Source: Synechococcus sp. CO36386bin_37 (GTDB lineage: Bacteria > Cyanobacteriota > Cyanobacteriia > PCC-6307 > Cyanobiaceae). Taken from it: a stretch of 6,946 nt of DNA. Location of the stretch: NCBI GenBank assembly GCA_011525445.1, contig WTGE01000366.1, positions 1 to 6,946 of the forward strand, written 5' to 3'. This document shows, in pieces, positions 1-5,702 of the stretch. The position numbers were made by a program, and so were the translations under genes. The notes under the pieces were generated by a model. That model made no database searches. It worked only from the letters and a program-made list of their open reading frames with translations, and was not told the DNA's origin. Every line of letters starts with the position of its first letter. The first letter of the stretch is position 1.

Positions 1-162
1 CTGCGGATGCGTTATGGGATGGATGGAGAGGAGCCCATGAGCCTCACTGGTATTGGACGCATTATCGGAATTAGCAGAGACCGTGTTCGCAATCTTGAGC
101 GTGATGGTCTCGCTGGTTTACGCCGCTTGAGTGATCAAGTTGAAGCTTATGTTGCTTGTTGA
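1..162 (+). CDS. Sigma-70 family RNA polymerase sigma factor, C-terminal fragment (5' end outside window)
   Basis: The open frame runs from base 1 to TGA at 160-162 and gives the last 53 residues. It contains sigma region 4.2: a short LRMRYG segment, an acidic loop (DGEEP), then a helix-turn-helix, with SLTGIGRIIGIS as the first helix and turn and SRDRVRNLERDGLAGLRRL as the -35 recognition helix and its extension. In this family region 4.2 contacts the -35 promoter element. The recognition helix reads RDRVRNLE, where the primary factor normally has RERIRQIE. The protein also ends in a short tail (DQVEAYVAC) unlike primary RpoD. I therefore infer an alternative (group 2-like) sigma factor of the cyanobacterial type, but which one cannot be told from 53 residues. 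The last 16 nt overlap the end of the convergent hydrolase gene. Confidence 0.88.
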   Translation: MRMRYGMDGEEPMSLTGIGRIIGISRDRVRNLERDGLAGLRRLSDQVEAYVAC

Positions 163-1172
163 TTAAGGATTTTAATTAATTCCTCGTTAACAACTTCGGG
201 AGTTTCATCATGAGGACAATGCCCTGCCCCGGGAATGATTAATAAAGATTGAACACAATCAAAACATTTTTCCCATCGCCGGGCCTCCTTAATGGGTTCC
301 CACGGATCTGATTCGCCCCAGATCATGAATACTGGTATTGATATTTCTTTAAGTAAGTCGGGTGCTAAATGATCATCAAACAGGTTGATGAATCCACGAA
401 AAGCCTCCGCTGCACCTTCTCTCTGGCTTGGTTGAAATAAAAGATCAACCAGTTCGTCATCCACGTTGTTTCCTGTGGGATAAGCCTGCTTCAGTACCCT
501 GCGGATCAAGGCAGGTCGCGCGGCATTGCGAAATAGGGCCGTGCTCAGCCAGCGCTGACTGACCAGTGTTTTGAGCAATGGGCGAATCCAGGCCATCCAG
601 GCCGGTTGCGTGGCTAATTGTTTGTCATCCATCAGTCTCTGGGCGCAGTCGATGAGCACGACACCACGACAACGAGCGGAGGTGGTCTGTTGCTCGAGAA
701 TCTGAGCTGTTCTGAGTGCCACAACACCTCCGATGGAATTCCCTACCAACAGAACGGGTTGTTGGACGACACGTTCACAGAAAGTCGCGATTTGAGCAGC
801 CCAAAGATCAAAGCTGTAGTGAATACTCATATTCTTGGTTGCACCGTCAGCCCTCGGTTCATGGCCGAGACGAGCCTGTGGTTGACTGCTGGACCCAAAG
901 CCGATGAGATCGATGGCATAAGTGTTTGCAGTTTTGGCCAACACCGGCATGTTGTGACGCCAATGTTCTTTGCAAGCCCCAAAACCGTGGATCAGCACAA
1001 TGGCAACGCTGCTGGTTGGACCCGTCTCCGGAGGCGTTCTGCAGCTCCAACCGATGTGAAGAGCAAGTCCGTCAGGACTCGTCCAATGCCAGAGGCTTTG
1101 GGTTTCAGGTTGCACTGGCAGAGGGGGATTCAGCGGAGGGATCAGACGGTTTGGTCCCAAACCAACGGGCAC
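147..1172 (-). CDS. Alpha/beta-fold hydrolase, pheophytinase/epoxide-hydrolase-like, substrate unknown
   Basis: This 341-residue protein has no signal peptide or membrane helix and is probably cytosolic. The alpha/beta-hydrolase core is complete: oxyanion-loop HGFG at residues 62-65, nucleophile elbow GNSIGG with Ser146, acid Asp289 in WGESDPWEP, and base His318 in GAGHCPHDETPE. The lid lies roughly at residues 180-270. The GNSxGG elbow and the GHCPHDExPE ending are typical of a cyanobacterial and plant hydrolase group that includes pheophytinase-like proteins. That suggests ester or phytyl/acyl-ester hydrolysis, but the substrate is not determinable here. The start is GTG at 1172-1170, preceded by AAGGG six bases upstream. 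The next in-frame ATG is codon 75, inside the domain, so it is too late. A GTG at codon 20 is an alternative without a visible ribosome site. The start overlaps the RND gene by 68 nt, which implies translational coupling. The Pro-rich first 25 residues are probably a disordered lead-in. Confidence 0.9.
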   Translation of the reverse strand: MPVGLGPNRLIPPLNPPLPVQPETQSLWHWTSPDGLALHIGWSCRTPPETGPTSSVAIVLIHGFGACKEHWRHNMPVLAKTANTYAIDLIGFGSSSQPQARLGHEPRADGATKNMSIHYSFDLWAAQIATFCERVVQQPVLLVGNSIGGVVALRTAQILEQQTTSARCRGVVLIDCAQRLMDDKQLATQPAWMAWIRPLLKTLVSQRWLSTALFRNAARPALIRRVLKQAYPTGNNVDDELVDLLFQPSQREGAAEAFRGFINLFDDHLAPDLLKEISIPVFMIWGESDPWEPIKEARRWEKCFDCVQSLLIIPGAGHCPHDETPEVVNEELIKILNQQAT

Positions 1173-4100
1173 TGAGGCCCTTCACCACAACATAAAAAGG
1201 AGGAACCACCCCCAGAGACAGAATGGTTGCTACCACCAGTCCGCCAAAAATCACAGTCCCGAGCGATTGCTGGCTTTGAGCCCCTGCCCCATTGGCGACC
1301 ACCAAGGGGAGAAAGCCAGCTAAGGCAGCGATGGCTGTCATCAAAATCGGTCGCAACCTGGACTCTGCTGAAGCGATCACGGCTTCAGTGGGGGATTTGC
1401 CTTCTTTGAAATGCTGTTCAGCCACTTCCACAATCAAAATGCCGTTTTTCGCTGCAAGGCCGATCAGAGTGACCAGCCCAACCTGGGCGTAAATGTTTAA
1501 GTCGATCGATCGGACCGCCAGAAAGGCTAGAGCTCCCAGCATGGCCAGAGGCACTGTCATCAGAATGATCACTGGTGTGATGTAGCTCTCGTATTGGGCT
1601 GAAAGCACCAAGTAGACAATCAAGATGCCTAAGCCAAACACCAAGATGCTGGCGTTTCCCGCAGATAATTGAAGTGAAGCGAGTCCTGTAAAGGCATAGC
1701 CGATGTTGTTGAAATTGAGTTGTTTGAATTGATCTTGAATCACATTGAGCGCCTGTCCTGAGCTTTTGCCAATCGCCTGAACGCCTTGAATCAAAACAGT
1801 GCGATAAAGGTTGTAATGACTGATAATGGGAGGGGCACTATCTAATTTTGAGGAGGCGAACTGAGAGACTTGAATTAGCTCACCATCTCGATTTTTAACG
1901 TAATAATTCAGAATGCTTTCGAGGTCTGAGCGTCGCTCTGGGCTGGATTGAACATAAATATTGCGAACTTGACTGTCTTCATAGGTTACTCCTGCGTAAT
2001 TACTGCCAGCAAGGATGGAAATGGAATCCATTGCCTCTTGATAGTCAACATTTAAAGCTCCCATGATCGATCGATCGATCTCCAAGCCAAAAGCAGGAGC
2101 ACTGGGAATGAATTGAGTGGATAATGATCCGAAATATCCGGTCTCTTTCCCTGCTTGTATTAGTTTTTGGGCTGCGTCATCAAGCTGATTAAAGGTGTAT
2201 TCACCGGATAAGTCATTGAACTGAAAATAGAATCCGCCTTGTGCAGAGAATCCAGGAACAGCTGGGGGCTGACCGATTCTTGCAATCCCTGAATCAAGTT
2301 GTAAGAGTTTTTTATTAAGGCGTTCTGCAATGGCAAATGAACTTTGATTGGTTCCGGATCGTTCGCTTAATGGTTTAAGCCCAACAAGGATCGTCCCCTG
2401 ATCAGGGCTCGAGCCATTAAATCCGTAGCCACTGATCACATTGGCGTTGCTGATGTCTTTCTCTTCTTTCAAGATTTTGGAAATCTCAGAACCCATGTTT
2501 TGCGTTTGACTCAGAGATGCGCCGTTTTGGAGCTGATAAACACCCATTAAGTAACCTTGATCCTCATCGGGAATAAAGGCAGATGGCAACATTAAAAAGG
2601 AGAAGGCGGTAGCAACGATGCCTGCTCCCAACGCAACCATGACCCATTTTTTTATACTGATAAGCTTCTTGATCAAGCGAGAATAAGCTGTTTCAAGACG
2701 AGAAAAATTATTGTTGAAGACTCTAAAAATCAGTGGAAGGTTGGCGCCGCACAGGCCGAAGACCACAACTCCAAGTGGGTACATCCAAACACCAAATGAT
2801 GCTGCGCTGAATCGACCAAAGGCGAGGCCAATAAGAACACCCGCGAAGGGCCAACCCCAGCCACGGGGAGGATCTGATGATCCCTGGCGAAGAATCAGAC
2901 CGGAGAGCATCGGAGAGAAGGTGAGGGCATTAAAGGCAGAAATTGCAATCGAAAATGCAATGGTGAGAGCAAACTGTTGATAGATAATTCCGATACTTCC
3001 TGGGTAAAAAGCAACGGGAATGAACACAGCCATGAGAACCAATGCAGTGGCAACGAGTGCTCCAAACAATTCCTGCATGCAACTGAGAGCGGCCTGGCGT
3101 GGTCGCATTCCTGATTCGAGATTTTTGGAAACTGCTTCGATCACCACGATGGCATCATCAACCACAAGTCCGGTTGCAAGCACCAAACCAAGCAACGTGA
3201 GCTGATTGATTGAAAAACCAAAAACCTTGATGAAGGCGAATGTGCCGATCAAGGAAATTGGAATGGCCAGGCTCGGAACAATGGTGGCGCGCCAGTTCTG
3301 GAGAAAAACAAACAGAATGAGTAGAACTAAGACGATGGCCAGACCTAAAGCATCGATGACGCCATCGATCGAAGATTCAATAAATTGTCCAACGTTATAA
3401 ACTTCTTTCACGGTGACACCGGGGGGGACATCGGCAGCAAATGAATTCATTTGCTGGACGACGGCATCGGCTACATCAAGAGCGTTGCTGCTTGGGGTTT
3501 GAAATACTGCAACAGCAATTGCATCATGGTCGGAGGTATCGATTGCAGATGTATTGTAATTTTTGAAACCGTATTGAACTTCTCCAACATCTTTGAGACG
3601 CAACAAGTTTCCTGCCTGTGTTTTTCCAACGATCAAGTTGTTGAAATCCTCGATCGAGATCAAGTTCCCGTTGTTTTCAACTAAAATCGGATATGTGTAG
3701 GCTTGATTACCTGAAGCAGGAGGACCTCCAACCAGCCCGCCAACAGCAGTGTTGTTCTGAGATTGAACAGCACTCACAATTTCAGTTGCAGACAACTGAT
3801 TGGTGGCAAGTTTGTCAGGATCAATGAACAGCCAGTAAGCCGGATTAGTGCCACCGAGAATGCTGACGTTGGCGACACCCTCAACTCGGCCTAAGGGGTA
3901 ATATAGTTTTTCATAAATCAGTCCGTTGAGATAGGCCGCATCAAATTGCCCATCTGTTGAAGAGACTTGGTAGGCCAGAAGGATTGAGGGAGTGGTCTGT
4001 TGGACAGAAACACCGGTAGCCTGAACTTGTTTGGGTAATTGCGGCATTGCAAGGGTTACCCTGTTTTGAACATTCACCTGGTCAATATCGATATCGGTGG

Positions 4101-4395
4101 ATTTATCGAAATACACCTGTATCACGCTTTGTCCTTCCAACGTGCTTTGCGATGTGATGTAGGAAGCCCCAGTTACACCATTGATTTGTTGCTCGAGTGG
4201 ATTGGTGACGGCTTGTTCTGTCACCAAGGCATTTCCACCCCCGAACCCTGCTGTGACTGTTATTTCGGGTGGCGCGATATTTGGGAGATTGGCGATTGGA
4301 AGCGATGGAATAGCAATGACTCCCATCAGAACGATAAGAATGCTGCAAACTGTTGTTAAAACAGGACGCTTGATGAAATTATCGGAAAAAGCCAT
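1105..4395 (-). CDS. RND (AcrB/HAE1-type) multidrug efflux transporter, inner-membrane pump
   Basis: This 1096-residue protein aligns along its full length with the AcrB/MexB family (about 1040-1050 residues). It would be a trimeric proton/drug antiporter exporting hydrophobic compounds through a fusion protein and an outer-membrane channel. It starts FSDNFIKRPVL, the family N-terminus. TM1 is about 12-30; TM2-TM6 are about 345-498; TM7 is about 583-603; TM8-TM12 are about 914-1070. Two large periplasmic porter/docking loops lie at about 31-344 and 604-913. The proton-relay residues are present: Asp413-Asp414 (GLVVDDAIVV), Lys983 (LAAKNGILIVE), and Arg1013 with Thr1020 (SRLRPILMT). The PDEDQG motif after TM7 is at 609-614. 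The cytoplasmic linker between TM6 and TM7 (about 500-580) is roughly 38 residues longer than in AcrB and unusually hydrophobic. The tail (about 1081-1096) is a Ser/Pro/Ala-rich extension overlapping the hydrolase gene. The ATG lies 5 nt after the fusion-protein stop, and no close Shine-Dalgarno is seen, so coupling is likely. Exported substrates are unknown. Fatty acids, antibiotics and pigment intermediates are all possible from family knowledge. Confidence 0.96.
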   Translation of the reverse strand: MAFSDNFIKRPVLTTVCSILIVLMGVIAIPSLPIANLPNIAPPEITVTAGFGGGNALVTEQAVTNPLEQQINGVTGASYITSQSTLEGQSVIQVYFDKSTDIDIDQVNVQNRVTLAMPQLPKQVQATGVSVQQTTPSILLAYQVSSTDGQFDAAYLNGLIYEKLYYPLGRVEGVANVSILGGTNPAYWLFIDPDKLATNQLSATEIVSAVQSQNNTAVGGLVGGPPASGNQAYTYPILVENNGNLISIEDFNNLIVGKTQAGNLLRLKDVGEVQYGFKNYNTSAIDTSDHDAIAVAVFQTPSSNALDVADAVVQQMNSFAADVPPGVTVKEVYNVGQFIESSIDGVIDALGLAIVLVLLILFVFLQNWRATIVPSLAIPISLIGTFAFIKVFGFSINQLTLLGLVLATGLVVDDAIVVIEAVSKNLESGMRPRQAALSCMQELFGALVATALVLMAVFIPVAFYPGSIGIIYQQFALTIAFSIAISAFNALTFSPMLSGLILRQGSSDPPRGWGWPFAGVLIGLAFGRFSAASFGVWMYPLGVVVFGLCGANLPLIFRVFNNNFSRLETAYSRLIKKLISIKKWVMVALGAGIVATAFSFLMLPSAFIPDEDQGYLMGVYQLQNGASLSQTQNMGSEISKILKEEKDISNANVISGYGFNGSSPDQGTILVGLKPLSERSGTNQSSFAIAERLNKKLLQLDSGIARIGQPPAVPGFSAQGGFYFQFNDLSGEYTFNQLDDAAQKLIQAGKETGYFGSLSTQFIPSAPAFGLEIDRSIMGALNVDYQEAMDSISILAGSNYAGVTYEDSQVRNIYVQSSPERRSDLESILNYYVKNRDGELIQVSQFASSKLDSAPPIISHYNLYRTVLIQGVQAIGKSSGQALNVIQDQFKQLNFNNIGYAFTGLASLQLSAGNASILVFGLGILIVYLVLSAQYESYITPVIILMTVPLAMLGALAFLAVRSIDLNIYAQVGLVTLIGLAAKNGILIVEVAEQHFKEGKSPTEAVIASAESRLRPILMTAIAALAGFLPLVVANGAGAQSQQSLGTVIFGGLVVATILSLGVVPPFYVVVKGLSARWFGTKPSDPSAESPSASAT

Positions 4396-4400
4396 CTGTG

Positions 4401-5546
4401 TTACTTACTAACCTTCGTCGAAGAGGTGTTTGTTTTTACTGGCATGCCACTTCTCAGTAAAGCGGTATTGCTGATAACAACTTCGTCGCCTCGATTGAGG
4501 CCAGATTCAACGGGATAATAGTTATCTTGAAGCGTTCCCAGATTGACTGCTTGTTGAAAAGCAATCGGAGTGTTTTCAGGAAGTTTTTCCAGTGTTTTCT
4601 TTGTACTTTCTGGAGTTGTTGATGAGGCTTTGATTTTGGGTAGAGCACGCTTGAGAGGGATTACTAAATAAACAAATGGCTGCTGAGCTTGCATAAACAC
4701 GGCTTCCACTGGAACGGCTAGTGAAGTCGAGCGTCCAGTAATAATGCTGCTCTTCACAAATTGTCCTGTTTTAAGTTCTCCGGTTAAGTTCGGAAATGCA
4801 GCTTTTACCATCACTGTGTTTGGTGTCTGCTGAGTGTCAGGCAATGCAAAGTAGGGGGAAATAAATGATACGGATCCTTCACCTGTAATGGCAGGGGAAC
4901 TTTGTGAGGTTAGTTTGACTGTTTGTCCGAGCTGTACACGGTTGGCTTGCGATGCTGGAATCTGCATCAACGTCCAAAGAGTCGAGTTGTCTACAATTCC
5001 TGTAATCGCTTGACCCGTTTTTAAATAATCTCCAAGTTTTACAGTGTCAAGATTGCCGATCTCTCCATTGATTGGAGACCGTACAAATTTATAACTTAAC
5101 GTTGCTCGATCGGCGATGGCTTGGTCTCGGGAGGTAATAGCGCGTGCCACGTAATAGTCACGCGTTTTGGCTGAGGCTGCACCTTGTTCATATAAAAATT
5201 CGAAGCGTTCCGCATTCACAAGGTCCGTACGTGCTTGTGCATTGGATGCATTTAGTGCAGCGCTTTGCTGGACATTATCAAGGACCAGAATGACTTGCCC
5301 TGCTTTCACGCGTTCTCCTGCTTTGGCCAGGATTTGCACGACACGACCGTCAGTTTCGGGACGCAAAGCGACGTTCGTCGTCGATTCAAGTGGGCTGATG
5401 GCACTCAAGCTTGGTTCGAATGTGGACTCCTTGATCGTTTCGGTTTGAACGCTGATCATGCCCCTTGACTTGTTGCTGCTGCTGCATGCGGCAAGGAAAG
5501 TGGCGCTGATCAGCATGCTGGCTAGGAAACGCCGCACGGAAATCAA
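4401..5546 (-). CDS. RND efflux periplasmic adaptor (AcrA/HlyD-type membrane-fusion lipoprotein)
   Basis: This 381-residue protein is the periplasmic adaptor partner of the downstream RND pump. The N-terminus is a lipoprotein signal: Arg5-Arg6, a hydrophobic stretch, then lipobox LAAC with Cys21 as the expected lipidated residue. A Ser/Asn-rich linker follows. Domains in order are: first lipoyl half at about 59-90 (DGRVVQILAKAGERVKAGQ), a short alpha-hairpin at about 92-150, second lipoyl half at about 152-186 (VRSPINGEIG), a beta-barrel at about 188-270 and a membrane-proximal domain at about 275-370. The membrane-proximal domain has a Lys/Ser/Thr-rich insert at about 303-326. The start is uncertain. 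The longest frame begins with TTG at 5546, with AGGTG ten bases upstream. GTG at 5537 (codon 4), with GGGA nine bases upstream, gives an equally good signal peptide. ATG at codon 11 would destroy the signal. It is the first gene of the operon, and its stop is 5 nt before the pump start. Confidence 0.94.
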   Translation of the reverse strand: MISVRRFLASMLISATFLAACSSSNKSRGMISVQTETIKESTFEPSLSAISPLESTTNVALRPETDGRVVQILAKAGERVKAGQVILVLDNVQQSAALNASNAQARTDLVNAERFEFLYEQGAASAKTRDYYVARAITSRDQAIADRATLSYKFVRSPINGEIGNLDTVKLGDYLKTGQAITGIVDNSTLWTLMQIPASQANRVQLGQTVKLTSQSSPAITGEGSVSFISPYFALPDTQQTPNTVMVKAAFPNLTGELKTGQFVKSSIITGRSTSLAVPVEAVFMQAQQPFVYLVIPLKRALPKIKASSTTPESTKKTLEKLPENTPIAFQQAVNLGTLQDNYYPVESGLNRGDEVVISNTALLRSGMPVKTNTSSTKVSK

Positions 5547-5561
5547 TCCCGAAGAACACCT

Positions 5562-5589
5562 ATTTTATGGATGATGCATCGTCCGTAAA
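5562..5589 (-). promoter_or_regulatory. Candidate sigma-70-type promoter for the efflux operon
   Basis: Read on the minus strand, TTTACG (5589-5584, 4 of 6 to TTGACA), a 16-bp spacer and TAAAAT (5567-5562, 5 of 6 to TATAAT) form a plausible promoter just upstream of the fusion-protein gene. Transcription would begin near 5555, giving a very short leader. That leader would exclude the AGGTG before the TTG start and so would favour the GTG start at 5537. The motif match is modest and chance occurrence is possible. Confidence 0.3.
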
Positions 5590-5592
5590 CCA

Positions 5593-5612
5593 TTGAAGTG
5601 ACGACCCTTCAA
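5593..5612. repeat. Inverted repeat, possible operator (TTGAAG-N8-CTTCAA)
   Basis: This is a perfect 6-bp dyad: arms at 5593-5598 and 5607-5612, 8-bp spacer. It lies immediately upstream of the candidate efflux -35 element (5584-5589). Its 20-bp span is in the size range of operators bound by dimeric repressors such as TetR-type regulators of efflux pumps. No regulator gene is in the window, so the binding role is inference. Confidence 0.35.
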
Positions 5613-5615
5613 CTG

Positions 5616-5628
5616 AATGCTTTGCATT
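5616..5628. repeat. Inverted repeat, possible second operator half (AATGC-TTT-GCATT)
   Basis: This perfect 5-bp dyad with a 3-bp spacer starts 4 bp after the first inverted repeat and lies towards the channel gene. The 3-bp spacing is too tight for an ordinary RNA hairpin and fits a DNA-binding site better. A dyad this short can arise by chance. Confidence 0.25.
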
Positions 5629-5702
5629 GGATGGGTGAGGAGATGTTATTACGAGAATTGACTCCAGTATTCTTTTGATCTTGCAGTGTTGAATAAACAT
5701 TA

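Larger units (their letters stand above)
5547..5702. promoter_or_regulatory. Divergent intergenic control region between the efflux operon and the channel gene
   Basis: This 156-bp gap must carry both outward promoters, because the flanking genes diverge. It contains two neighbouring inverted repeats (5593-5612 and 5616-5628), the 8-bp palindrome GATGCATC (5573-5580) and a candidate minus-strand promoter (5562-5589). On the plus strand a good -35-like TTGACT lies at 5658-5663, but no matching -10 follows at the usual 16-18 bp. A lone TATTCT at 5668-5673 has no -35. I therefore cannot assign a plus-strand promoter. There is also no purine-rich ribosome site before the channel ATG at 5703, which is common in cyanobacteria. 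Confidence 0.6.

Noticed and set aside
618..1175. 185-codon plus-strand open frame
   Set aside because: It lies antisense to the hydrolase, whose catalytic triad is intact. Its translation shows no domain and is rich in Cys/His/Arg, as expected for a shadow frame.
2711..3684. Several plus-strand frames of 60-90 codons
   Set aside because: All are antisense to the RND gene, which aligns with AcrB motifs throughout. They have low-complexity translations and no family resemblance.
4039..4411. Plus-strand frames over the pump start and fusion-protein end
   Set aside because: They are antisense shadows that cross the operon junction, with no ribosome site or recognisable domain.
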